Shown here: one piece after another, positions 1-6,075 of the stretch
How positions within the stretch are numbered: position 1 is the stretch's first letter
Layout: each line of letters starts with the position of its first letter
DNA from: Puniceicoccales bacterium
GTDB lineage: Bacteria; Verrucomicrobiota; Verrucomicrobiae; Opitutales; LL51
Assembly (NCBI GenBank): GCA_031259625.1
Contig: JAIRLG010000079.1
Span: 1 to 6,075, forward strand
Direction: 5' to 3'
Length of the DNA: 6,075 bases
The notes under the pieces: generated by a model
Seen by the model: the letters and a program-made list of their open reading frames with translations, nothing else
The model's database searches: none
What the model was told of the DNA's origin: nothing
Position numbers and translations under genes: made by a program

Positions 1-30
1 GGTTCTTTGAAAGTCAGGGGAAAATTTTCT
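1..30. other. Leader upstream of ssrA, no feature resolved
   Basis: These 30 bases should contain part of the ssrA promoter, because the mature RNA starts at 31. A TTGAAA at 7-12 resembles a -35 box, but no -10-like hexamer lies at a proper distance before base 31, so no promoter is called. No protein gene ends here. Confidence 0.3.
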
Positions 31-77
31 GGGGGTGTTACGGCTTCGACGATGAATCGTAGGATAGGGTCGCAGGC

Positions 78-111
78 CGGGGATGATGGTTGGCCCCGTA
101 ACAATCCATCA
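78..111 (+). other. tmRNA pseudoknot PK1
   Basis: Stem 1 is CGGGG (78-82) with CCCCG (94-98). Stem 2 is TGATGG (84-89) with CCATCA (106-111). The second stem uses the loop of the first, so this is an H-type pseudoknot. It lies just upstream of the tag reading frame, where PK1 sits in known tmRNAs and helps set the resume point. Confidence 0.85.
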
Positions 112-122
112 AAATACTAAAT

Positions 123-194
123 GGCGTTACAAGCAGAAAGAGGAGGAGAGTCATGAAGCTCTGCTTCTCCGGCAAAGCCAAACTCGCCGCTTGA
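123..194 (+). other. tmRNA proteolysis-tag reading frame (23 codons)
   Basis: The proposed resume codon is GGC at 123-125, eleven bases after PK1. Before it is TAAAT, with U at -5 and A at -4, as in the E. coli UAGUC element. The frame runs 23 codons to TGA at 192-194. The peptide begins GVTSRKRRRV, continues MKLCFS and ends GKAKLAA. The Leu-Ala-Ala end is the usual protease-recognition end of ssrA tags. The tag is about twice the common 10-residue length. It has eight basic residues and no acidic ones, which is unusual; chlamydial tags of about 22 residues show that long tags exist. A rival frame starting with GCG at 124 gives ten codons (ALQAERGGES, stop at 154-156). Its length is normal, but it lacks the hydrophobic Ala-Ala end, so I prefer the longer one. 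The resume codon is inferred, not proven. Confidence 0.68.
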
Positions 195-422
195 TCAAAG
201 GCGGCACACGAGGACTTCCGATACTCGCTGAGAGGGACTCGTGCCGGTTCGAGCGAGTCGGGAATTCACCGGTGCACGGGTGGATTTCTGTAGTTCTGTA
301 CACTCGTCGCCGGGCAGGTGGTTGCTCGACGGTTCGGCGATTAAAATCTCCAGGCAGCTAAGCCTGTAGAAGCCCTATGCGAAAATTTATGGGACGCGGG
401 TTCGATTCCCGCCACCTCCACC

Positions 423-451
423 AGTCTTTATCCGCTGACTTTCGTTTTTTT
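423..451 (+). terminator. Possible ssrA terminator
   Basis: A run of seven T (445-451) follows the tmRNA 3' end by 21 bases. The only hairpin before it is weak: AGTC (423-426) with GACT (437-440) around a 10-base loop. The T run is in the right place to end ssrA transcription, but the short stem makes this tentative. Confidence 0.3.
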
Positions 452-499
452 GATTACGGACTTTCGTTTTGTCGTGGGGCCGTCGGTTTCTTTCGTTTT
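437..499. repeat. Three direct copies of CTTTCGTTTT
   Basis: The ten-base word CTTTCGTTTT occurs at 439-448, 461-470 and 490-499, at spacings of 22 and 29 bases. The first two copies share a further GA in front (437 and 459). Near-copies of GGCCGTYGG follow the second and third words (478-486 and 501-509), so the last two units share a longer pattern. No reading frame explains the repetition. It could be an array of binding sites, a degenerate tandem duplication or a string of weak terminators; the sequence does not decide. Confidence 0.6.
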
Positions 500-535
500 A
501 GGCCGTTGGAGTCGCCTTGTCCGATGGCTGTGGGG

Positions 536-662
536 GCCGCCGCCTTTGGAGCCCCGAAGGGGCTCGTCCGCGGAGCGGACAACAGCGCGACAAAAGGCAA
601 GGGAGTTAGGGGCCTGAAAGATGAGCGGTGTTTGCCTTTGGTCCCGCTGCAAAGGCGGCGGC
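536..662. repeat. Four-way-junction inverted-repeat element
   Basis: This 127-bp stretch folds almost completely into a cruciform. The outer stem is 13 perfect pairs, GCCGCCGCCTTTG (536-548) with CAAAGGCGGCGGC (650-662). Directly inside is hairpin GAGCCCC-GAA-GGGGCTC (549-565), with no spacer. Directly after that is hairpin GTCCGC-GGA-GCGGAC (566-580). Two A bases follow, then a third arm, 583-600 with 632-649, sixteen pairs with mismatches only at 588/644 and 592/640, capped by a 31-base loop (601-631). That arm abuts the outer stem again. No protein frame with family features lies here. It could be a structured RNA from either strand, or a small non-autonomous repeat such as a REP or MITE with 13-bp terminal inverted repeats. 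I see no clear target-site duplication and no second copy in the window. The fold is seen directly; its function is unknown to me. Confidence 0.7.
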
Positions 663-687
663 AAAAAAACAACTCCGGCTTCGGCCG
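663..687 (-). terminator. Probable terminator of the efflux operon
   Basis: Read on the - strand, hairpin CGGC-CGAA-GCCG (687 down to 676) lies just after the pump stop codon. Six bases later comes a run of seven T (669 down to 663). The four-pair stem can gain a pair or two beyond a small bulge (AA with TT). The layout is that of a rho-independent terminator, though the stem is short. On the + strand the same hairpin carries a UUCG loop but has no T run after it, so it would serve only the - strand. Confidence 0.5.
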
Positions 688-692
688 TTCGC

Positions 693-3600
693 CTAGCGCA
701 CTTCCCTGGCGAAGAAGGGAATTCGGTCCAGAATCTTGGTCTGGAAGGTATCGAAGTAGATGAAAAAGGCCGGCAGGATGTAGAGGGTCACGATCTGGGA
801 GACCACCAGTCCTCCGACAATGACCAAACCCAGGGGCAGGCGGGAGGCGCCATCGGCCCCCCAACCCACCGCGATCGGCAGCATGCCCATGAGGGTCGAC
901 AGGGTCGTCATGATGATGGGCCGGAAACGATCCATACAGGCCTTATGGGCCGCCTCGCGGGCGCTGGCCCCCTCCTTCTGGCGCTCCAGCGCGAAGTCGA
1001 TCATCATGATCCCGTTCTTCAGCACGACGCCCAGCAGCATGAAGAGTCCGATGAAGCCGTAGAGGGACAATTCCTGGCGGCAGAAGAAGAGCGTCCACAG
1101 CCCGCCCACCGCTGCCACAGGCAGCACGGACAGCACCGTGAGCGGGTGCACATAGCTCTCGTACAGCACCCCCAGGATGAAATAGAGCACCAGAATGGCC
1201 AACCCCAGGAGGCCCAGGATGGCCCGATGGGTCTCCCTAAAAGTCTTCGCCTCGCCCTCGAACTCCCCGCTGACCCCACCGGCCGACGTGAGGGCCTTCG
1301 CCCTGGCCTCGATAAAGGCCGTCGCTTCGCCGATCGTGTAGGACGGCTGCAGGTCGAAGAAGATCGATACGGAGGGAAAATTATTCGTGTGATTGATGAC
1401 GAGGGGGCCCGCCTTCTCCTCGGTATCGACCACCGAAGGCAGCGGGAGCAAATCCCCCCGGGAGCGCAGGTAGAGCCTGTTCAGGTCCGCCACCCCGCTC
1501 CGCTGATCCTTCTGGGCCACGGCGATCACCTGGTACTGCTGCCGCTCCTCCTTGATCTGGGCACAGAAATTTTCGGAAAAATTCTGCTTCAGTGCGTTTT
1601 CAAAATCCTGGGCCGTAATCCCGTAACCCGCCGCCTGACGGCGATCCATCCGCATCTCGGCGGTGGGATTGTTCAAAAACATGTCCGAGGACAGCGAGGA
1701 AAACCCGGGATTTTTCCGCAAGTCCGCCAAAAGCTTTCCCGCCGCGGCGTAGAGGGAGGCCGTATCGGTGGCCCTCAGGATGAAGGTATATTTCCCCTGG
1801 CTGGTCGAAATGGCTCCGGTGTTGATCGAGAGGTTGGGCATCGGGCGCATGGCCGCAAAGATTCCCGGGATGCTGAAGAATTTCCCCGACAATTCCCGCA
1901 CCACTTCCTGTATCTTCGGCCGCTTCCCGCCCTCCAGAAATCCGACCATCAGGCCCTGATTGGGGGTGATCATGCCCGACAGGCCCGTCAGGGTGATGAA
2001 CTGACGCACGGAGGGATGGGACTTCAAAACCGCCTCCACCTGGGACTGGTAGTCCCCCATCTGCCGGGGCGACGTCCCCTCCTGGGCGATGAACACCCCG
2101 GTCATCATCCCGCTGTCGCCTTCGGGCAGGAAGGTCGTCGGCAGAACCCTAAAGGCGTAGAACGTCCCGACGAGGGAGAGGAGCCAGATGAGGATCGCCA
2201 GCACCTTCCAGTTGAGAAATTTGTCCAAGGTCCAGCCGTAGAATTTCAGGAAACCGTGCTCCAGGTGATGGGAAAAGATCTCCAGCTTCGTCCGGGCATC
2301 GTGCTGAATCGGGCGCAGCATTCGGGCGCACATCAGGGGCGTCACCGTCAGGGAAATGACACCGGAGGCGAAGATCGCCACGATGATGGTCACGGAAAAC
2401 TCGCGGAACACGCGGCCCATCTGGCCGGGCAGCAGCACCATCGGGATGAACACGGCGCAGAGGGACAGGGTCATCGCCAGAATCGTGAAACTGATCTCCT
2501 TTCCGCTCTCGATGGAGGCCTCGAAGGGGGATTCGCGGAAATCCTCCATACGCCGCACCATATTTTCCAGGAAGACGATGGCGTCGTCGACCAGAAAGCC
2601 GACGGACAGGGTCAGCGCCAGCAGGGACAGGTTGTCCAGGCTATAGCCTAGAAATCGCATGACGACGAAGGTGATGAGCAGTGACAGGGGCAGAGCCACC
2701 ACCGGGATGACGGTCTCCGTCAGACGGCCCAGGAACAGAAATATCACGACCACGACCAGGGCGAAGGCGATGAGTATCGTCTCCTTCACATCGTCGATGG
2801 AGGCGATGATGGTCTTCGAGCGGTCATAGATGGGGACCAGCTCGATCGAGCCGGGCAGCTGTGCCCGGAGCACCGGGATCAGCCGGTTGACCTCCCGCGA
2901 AACCTCCACGGCATTGGCACCGGCGGCCTTGCTCGTCGCGATGGCGACCGTAGCCCCCGAAGTGAAATGGCTTCCGCGTAGCCAGAAATGGTTCTTCAGC
3001 TCGTCGACTTCCAGTCCCTCCACCGCTTCGCCCAAATCCTTCAGATAGACCGGACTGCCGTTCTTGTACGCCACCACGACGCTCTCGTATTCCTCCGGTG
3101 TCTTTAGCTGCCCCTCCGGCTTCAGGACAAGGGTGCCGCCATCGCCCTTCAGGCTGCCGGCGGCCAGGGTCACCGTCCCACTCTGGATCGCCTGGACGAC
3201 GTTATCCATGGTCAGCCCTCGGCTCGCCAGCTTCTGCAGATTGAGGGAAATGCGCACCGCCCTGGAAATGCCGTAGATGTCGGCCTGAGACACGCCCGGC
3301 AGCACGCTGATGCGCTGGGCCACCTCATCGCGGGCATAGTCGTAGAGCTCGCCGTTCGTGAGGGTCTCGCTGCGCAGGCACATGAAGTAAATGGCATGGC
3401 TATTGGGGTCTGACTTCTGAAAAACCGGCGGCGAGGGCAGGTCTCTCGGGAGCTTTCCCGTCGCTCGGGAGATGGCCGACTGCACGTCCATCGCGGCGGC
3501 ATCGATGTTCCGGTCGAGCTTGAACTGCAGGGTCAGATTGCTCTGGCCCTGCATGTTCTTGGAAGTCACGAGCTCCAGGCTGGAGATCTTGAGGAATTCC

Positions 3601-3809
3601 TTTTCCAGCGGCGTCGCCACATTGGCCGCCATCATCGCCGCATCCATCCCCGGAAAAGAGACGAAGACCTGGATGACCGGATAGTCGACCGAGGGCAAAT
3701 CGCTGACCGGCAGGGAGCGGTAGGCATAGAGGCCCATGAGGGTGAGGGCCGTGGCGACCAGCACCGTCATGACCGGACGCCGGATGAAGGGCTCTGAAAT
3801 ACTTTTCAT
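693..3809 (-). CDS. RND efflux pump, HAE1 class (MdtB/MdtC/MuxB-like)
   Basis: Inner-membrane proton/substrate antiporter of 1038 residues, the normal length for AcrB-type pumps. It should work as a trimer that takes substrates from the periplasm and outer leaflet and passes them to the channel through the adaptor. The start MKSISEPFIRRPVMT is typical and no earlier start is available. TM1 is about 11-30; periplasmic loops span about 31-341 and 557-864; TM2-6 lie within 342-492, TM7 about 536-556, TM8-12 within 865-1018. Proton-relay residues are intact: Asp408-Asp409 in GFLVDDAIVFLEN, Lys931 in VVLKNGIMMIDFA, Arg961 and Thr968 in DRFRPIIMTTL, matching AcrB D407/D408, K940, R971 and T978. The text LYESYVHPLT with IMMIDFALE resembles MdtB/MdtC/MuxB more than AcrB or the CusA metal pumps, and the CusA methionine-rich pattern is not evident. 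Last gene of the operon, with no visible Shine-Dalgarno. The actual substrate cannot be read from sequence. Confidence 0.95.
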   Translation of the reverse strand: MKSISEPFIRRPVMTVLVATALTLMGLYAYRSLPVSDLPSVDYPVIQVFVSFPGMDAAMMAANVATPLEKEFLKISSLELVTSKNMQGQSNLTLQFKLDRNIDAAAMDVQSAISRATGKLPRDLPSPPVFQKSDPNSHAIYFMCLRSETLTNGELYDYARDEVAQRISVLPGVSQADIYGISRAVRISLNLQKLASRGLTMDNVVQAIQSGTVTLAAGSLKGDGGTLVLKPEGQLKTPEEYESVVVAYKNGSPVYLKDLGEAVEGLEVDELKNHFWLRGSHFTSGATVAIATSKAAGANAVEVSREVNRLIPVLRAQLPGSIELVPIYDRSKTIIASIDDVKETILIAFALVVVVIFLFLGRLTETVIPVVALPLSLLITFVVMRFLGYSLDNLSLLALTLSVGFLVDDAIVFLENMVRRMEDFRESPFEASIESGKEISFTILAMTLSLCAVFIPMVLLPGQMGRVFREFSVTIIVAIFASGVISLTVTPLMCARMLRPIQHDARTKLEIFSHHLEHGFLKFYGWTLDKFLNWKVLAILIWLLSLVGTFYAFRVLPTTFLPEGDSGMMTGVFIAQEGTSPRQMGDYQSQVEAVLKSHPSVRQFITLTGLSGMITPNQGLMVGFLEGGKRPKIQEVVRELSGKFFSIPGIFAAMRPMPNLSINTGAISTSQGKYTFILRATDTASLYAAAGKLLADLRKNPGFSSLSSDMFLNNPTAEMRMDRRQAAGYGITAQDFENALKQNFSENFCAQIKEERQQYQVIAVAQKDQRSGVADLNRLYLRSRGDLLPLPSVVDTEEKAGPLVINHTNNFPSVSIFFDLQPSYTIGEATAFIEARAKALTSAGGVSGEFEGEAKTFRETHRAILGLLGLAILVLYFILGVLYESYVHPLTVLSVLPVAAVGGLWTLFFCRQELSLYGFIGLFMLLGVVLKNGIMMIDFALERQKEGASAREAAHKACMDRFRPIIMTTLSTLMGMLPIAVGWGADGASRLPLGLVIVGGLVVSQIVTLYILPAFFIYFDTFQTKILDRIPFFAREVR

Positions 3810-3855
3810 CTGGGAAAATTCTGATTTTTCTGCAGAAGCACCTTCGGCCTTCTCC
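3810..3855 (-). promoter_or_regulatory. Adaptor-pump spacer with short inverted repeats
   Basis: The 46-base gap before the pump start has no purine-rich Shine-Dalgarno near the ATG. It contains a palindrome TTCTGCAGAA (3828-3837). It also has an AT-rich inverted repeat, GAAAA (3814-3818) with TTTTC (3826-3830), ending four bases before the start codon. The gap is short enough for one transcript. A weak hairpin here could tune translation of the pump, but AT-rich repeats this short arise easily by chance. Confidence 0.3.
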
Positions 3856-4977
3856 TCACTGTTTCGGGAGTACGGCCACGGAGGCCCCCGGCGCCAGCAG
3901 CATCTGCCCCTGGGCCACGACCTCTTCGCCGGCCGACACCCCCTGGGTAATGGCGATGAGATCGCCCTGCTTCTGTCCCTTCTGCACGGGGCGCAGTTCG
4001 ACCGTGCGATCCGGCTTGATGACGAAGAGATAATGTCCCTGCTGGCCCAGCTTCACGCAGGTCTCGGGCAACAGAACGGCCTTCTTCAGGGTTTTCAGGA
4101 TGAGTTGAACCGAGACCGATTCCCCGGGCCACAGAGTCCGCGACGGGTTCGCCACCTCCGCCCGCAGCTGCAAATTGCCCGTCGACGGATCGATGGCATT
4201 TGACAGGAAGCGCAGGCTCCCCTCGGCCGTACGCGAAGGCTCCGACAGGGACTGAAGTACGACCTTCGTCCCCTTCTGGGCATCGAAGTACTGCTGGAGT
4301 TGCGGAAACTGATTCTCCGAAATGCTGAAATCGACGTAGAGCGGATCCAATTTTTTCAGACTGAGCAGCATCTTTCCCGAGCCGGCGGCGACGACATTGC
4401 CGGCATCCAATTCGTACTTACCCGCTAGACCCGTAATGGGAGCCCTCAGGGAACAGTGCTCCAGATTCACCAGAGCCGCATCCAGTTGGCTCTGGGCTAG
4501 CTGCATATGGGCCTGACTCTGCTCCACCCGAGCGGCCCGCAGCTCGAATTCCTGCGAGGAGATGTAGCTTTCGGGCACCAGCGGCTTGGAGCGTTCGTAC
4601 TGGGCCTCGTCGATCTTCAGCTGCGAACGGGCTTTGGCGAGCTCGGCCTTGGCCTTTTCGACGGCGGCGGCGTAGAGCCGATCATCCAATGAAAAGAGAA
4701 GCTCACCCTTTTGGACGACACTCCCCTGCTTGAAATGAACCGCCACGATCTCCCCCGAGACCTGCGGGATGATCTGCACCTCCTCCGAGGCGCGCAGGTG
4801 GCCCAACGCTTCCAGATAGAGCGGCACATCCCGCTCCTGGGTCAGAACGGAATGGACCGGCGTCGGTGGCCGCTGAGTCGGAGCCATCGAGTCGGGACCG
4901 GAATCCCGGCAGGACGTCAGCCCCAGGCCCAGGAGGCCGATGAATCCCCAGCGCACAGGAGAAAATCTATATTTCAT
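3856..4977 (-). CDS. RND periplasmic adaptor lipoprotein (HlyD/AcrA/MdtA family)
   Basis: Membrane fusion protein of 373 residues joining the inner-membrane pump to the outer-membrane channel. I chose the start at 4977 because it gives a lipoprotein signal: Lys and Arg residues, a hydrophobic run GFIGLLGLGL, then lipobox LTSC with Cys23 as the lipidation site. An ATG two codons upstream (4983) is possible; the frame is open further up to 5109 but lies inside the channel gene there. Domains in order: first lipoyl half about 67-98 (IIPQVSGEIVAVHFKQG, then LLFSLD); alpha-helical hairpin about 99-172, Ala/Lys/Gln rich; second lipoyl half about 174-209 (LRAPITGLAGKYELDAGNVV); beta-barrel from about 213 (YVDFSISENQFPQL); membrane-proximal domain about 296-373. 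The motif SNAIDPSTGNLQLRAEVANP is typical of RND adaptors. It overlaps the upstream channel gene by 11 bases and precedes the pump by 46. No Shine-Dalgarno is visible, so coupling to the channel gene is likely. Confidence 0.93.
   Translation of the reverse strand: MKYRFSPVRWGFIGLLGLGLTSCRDSGPDSMAPTQRPPTPVHSVLTQERDVPLYLEALGHLRASEEVQIIPQVSGEIVAVHFKQGSVVQKGELLFSLDDRLYAAAVEKAKAELAKARSQLKIDEAQYERSKPLVPESYISSQEFELRAARVEQSQAHMQLAQSQLDAALVNLEHCSLRAPITGLAGKYELDAGNVVAAGSGKMLLSLKKLDPLYVDFSISENQFPQLQQYFDAQKGTKVVLQSLSEPSRTAEGSLRFLSNAIDPSTGNLQLRAEVANPSRTLWPGESVSVQLILKTLKKAVLLPETCVKLGQQGHYLFVIKPDRTVELRPVQKGQKQGDLIAITQGVSAGEEVVAQGQMLLAPGASVAVLPKQ
4967..4977 (-). other. Stop/start overlap of channel and adaptor genes
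   Basis: The channel gene stops with TAG at 4969-4967, while the adaptor ATG is at 4977-4975, so eleven bases are shared in different frames. With the alternative adaptor ATG at 4983 the overlap would be 17 bases. No Shine-Dalgarno-like sequence precedes either ATG. Ribosomes finishing the channel gene probably supply initiation on the adaptor. Confidence 0.7.
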
Positions 4978-6075
4978 GGACATAGCACAAAGGATGAGGA
5001 CTTGCTTCTCCGACGACGATGCCTCCGGTCGCGTAGCCGAGATTCGCCAGGGCCACGTAGGCCGCATCCTCCGACTGCACCTGCTGCTGCCGAGCACTGG
5101 CCAGAGCACTCTGAGCCGAAATCAAATCCGAGAAGGAGGCCAGGCCGTTCTGGTATGCGACCTGGGTGGCCTCGAAAGATTTCCCCGCCGCTTCCCGACA
5201 GGCCTCCGCCGCCCGGAGCTGTTTCCGGGATGATTGAACGGCGTGGTAGGCCGTCCAGATCTCCTGACTGGCCTTCAGTCGAGCCTCCTGCCACTCGGCT
5301 TCGGCTATTTTTCTCTCCTCCGCCGCCTCCAGAATGTCGTAGGTGTTGCGAAAACCATCGAAAAGGTTCCACTGCAGGGCCACGTAGGCATTGTATTGCC
5401 GATGGCTGCCGGGCACGTGCCGAAATTTTCTCAGCGAGCCCGTGAATCCGGCCACCAGTTCCGGCCACAGGCTCTTTTCCTTCGCCCTCAGGGCCGCCTC
5501 CTTGGAGGCCAGCAGACCCTTGGCCGCCACCAGGTCTTCCCGCTCCTCCACCGGCCGTTCCATCCAGGTCTCGAATCCGGAGAACAATTCCTCCCACGCG
5601 ATGTCCTTCCTCGGCAGGGGCAGAATATCGACGTCGGCGGAGACGGGCCGGCCGCAGATGGCCGACAACTCCGCCCGCGCGGCCTCGACACCGGCCCTCG
5701 TCTGCTCCAGGCGGAAACGCGCCTGCCAGGCGGAGGCCTCGGCCCTCAAATCCTCCTGCCGGTCCGCCAAGCCCGATTGATAGCGCCTGGCCACTGCCGC
5801 CCGCAGCCGCTCGGCATCCCGGAGATTCTCCTCCTCCGCCTCCACGGCCGCCTTGGCCGAATCCAGTCGGCAGTAGGCGCACTGGGCCTGATGAACCACG
5901 GTCTGCAATCCACGGGCGTACTGGTGCCGCGAGGCCTCCAGAGCCTCCGTCACGGCCCGCACCGATGCCTCGTCTTTTCCGAACTGAAACAGCGAATACA
6001 TCAGCTCCAGCTGGGGGTAGAAAAGCGTCTGCCGCTGCCGTTGGGCAGTCTCGCCGACGACGGCCGGCTGCTCCG
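4967..6075 (-). CDS. TolC-family outer-membrane efflux channel, partial (5' end outside window)
   Basis: Outer-membrane factor forming the exit duct of the tripartite pump, expected as a trimer with a beta-barrel and a long periplasmic alpha-barrel. The frame is open to the window edge, giving 368 residues. An internal ATG at 6001 is not the start, because upstream in-frame codons give TLFYPQLELMYSLFQFGK, the strand-forming text usual for this family. The two family repeats are visible. In the first, helices carry ARRYQSGLADRQEDLRAEAS and end near AELSAICGRP (about 5790-5640). The second opens with SLWPELVAGFTGSL, then WNLFDGF (5371-5351), then VAYQNGLASFSDLISAQSAL, and ends near LANLGYATGG. 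The Y-x-x-G-L pattern followed by an Ala-rich helix is typical of OEP domains. Family members usually have about 420-480 residues, so roughly 60-110, including the signal peptide, should lie beyond the edge. It is the first of the three genes seen here; operon promoter and any regulator would be outside. Confidence 0.93.
   Translation of the reverse strand, partial: EQPAVVGETAQRQRQTLFYPQLELMYSLFQFGKDEASVRAVTEALEASRHQYARGLQTVVHQAQCAYCRLDSAKAAVEAEEENLRDAERLRAAVARRYQSGLADRQEDLRAEASAWQARFRLEQTRAGVEAARAELSAICGRPVSADVDILPLPRKDIAWEELFSGFETWMERPVEEREDLVAAKGLLASKEAALRAKEKSLWPELVAGFTGSLRKFRHVPGSHRQYNAYVALQWNLFDGFRNTYDILEAAEERKIAEAEWQEARLKASQEIWTAYHAVQSSRKQLRAAEACREAAGKSFEATQVAYQNGLASFSDLISAQSALASARQQQVQSEDAAYVALANLGYATGGIVVGEASPHPLCYVHEI

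Larger units (their letters stand above)
31..423 (+). ncRNA. ssrA: Transfer-messenger RNA (tmRNA), one-piece
   Basis: tmRNA rescues ribosomes stalled on broken mRNAs. It enters the A site as an alanyl-tRNA with SmpB, then supplies a short reading frame that adds a degradation tag. Acceptor stem GGGGGTG (31-37) pairs with CACCTCC (413-419), with G3 opposite U, the identity signal for alanyl-tRNA synthetase. Discriminator A420 and an encoded CCA (421-423) follow. The T arm is GCGGG (396-400), loop TTCGATT, CCCGC (408-412). The conserved 5' block GGCTTCGACG is at 42-51. Helix P2 is seen as 64-69 with 373-378 and 72-76 with 363-367. Pseudoknot PK1 uses 78-82/94-98 and 84-89/106-111. A second pseudoknot is likely from 223-229/252-258 with 244-248/268-272. 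The tag stop codon lies in a hairpin closed by 186-190/201-205, as in other tmRNAs. The length of 393 nt is typical of one-piece forms; it is neither permuted nor truncated. Confidence 0.97.

Noticed and set aside
83..361. A 92-codon open frame over the tmRNA
   Set aside because: It is in a different frame from the LAA-ending tag and covers bases explained by tmRNA helices and pseudoknots.
413..423. ssrA 3' end as an integration site for a mobile island
   Set aside because: ssrA is a frequent attachment site, but there is no integrase gene and no second copy of the 3' end in the window. The downstream genes are a normal chromosomal-type efflux operon.
613..628. Hammerhead-like text (CTGAAAGATGAG) in the loop of the four-way element
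   Set aside because: The conserved core order CUGAUGA, then a stem, then GAAA is not present, and no matching cleavage site or three-stem arrangement is seen.
454..864. A 136-codon - strand frame across the spacer and the pump 3' end
   Set aside because: It overlaps the pump in another frame, is Pro/Arg rich with no recognisable domain, and crosses the strong inverted repeats of the four-way element.
1567..1585. AT-rich inverted repeat (AATTTT/AAAATT) inside the pump gene
   Set aside because: It is short and lies in conserved coding sequence (around Asn-Phe-Ser-Glu-Asn-Phe), so chance and codon choice explain it.
621..2651. A 676-codon open frame on the + strand
   Set aside because: It lies antisense to the pump gene, whose protein matches a conserved family along its whole length. 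Its translation is low-complexity, rich in His, Gln, Gly and Arg, with no domain, as expected of a shadow frame in GC-rich DNA.
4711..5445. A 244-codon open frame on the + strand
   Set aside because: It is antisense to the channel and adaptor genes, which have clear family motifs. Its own sequence is Arg/Pro rich shadow text.
5999..6001. ATG at 6001 as start of the channel gene
   Set aside because: The frame stays open to the window edge, and the upstream residues continue the family pattern. No signal peptide follows this ATG.

Overview
The window appears to come from a Gram-negative bacterium with a GC-rich genome. It holds one stable RNA gene on the + strand and, converging on it, a three-gene tripartite efflux operon on the - strand. 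The operon includes an outer-membrane channel and a periplasmic adaptor, so the cell has two membranes. I cannot name the phylum. The tmRNA tag is unusually long and basic, and neither internal start codon of the operon has a visible Shine-Dalgarno sequence. Both would fit a lineage outside the classic Proteobacteria, but this is inference.

Layout: bases 1-30 are a short leader with no recognisable feature. Bases 31-423 are a complete one-piece tmRNA gene (ssrA) with an encoded CCA end, the G3-U alanine identity pair, pseudoknots, and a tag frame ending in Leu-Ala-Ala-stop. Bases 424-692 contain no protein gene. They hold three copies of CTTTCGTTTT, then a 127-bp element (536-662) that folds into a nearly seamless four-way junction, then a probable terminator for the efflux operon (663-687, - strand).

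Bases 693-6075 encode, on the - strand and in transcription order, a TolC-family outer-membrane channel (5' end cut off by the window edge), a lipoprotein periplasmic adaptor of the HlyD/AcrA/MdtA type, and a proton-driven RND pump of the HAE1 class that looks closest to MdtB/MdtC/MuxB. The channel and adaptor genes overlap by 11 bases and the pump starts 46 bases after the adaptor. Together they should form one trans-envelope exporter for drugs or other amphiphilic compounds. No regulator gene lies in the window.

The efflux genes are well conserved and ordinary. The less ordinary content is the four-way-junction element between the converging genes and the basic tmRNA tag.
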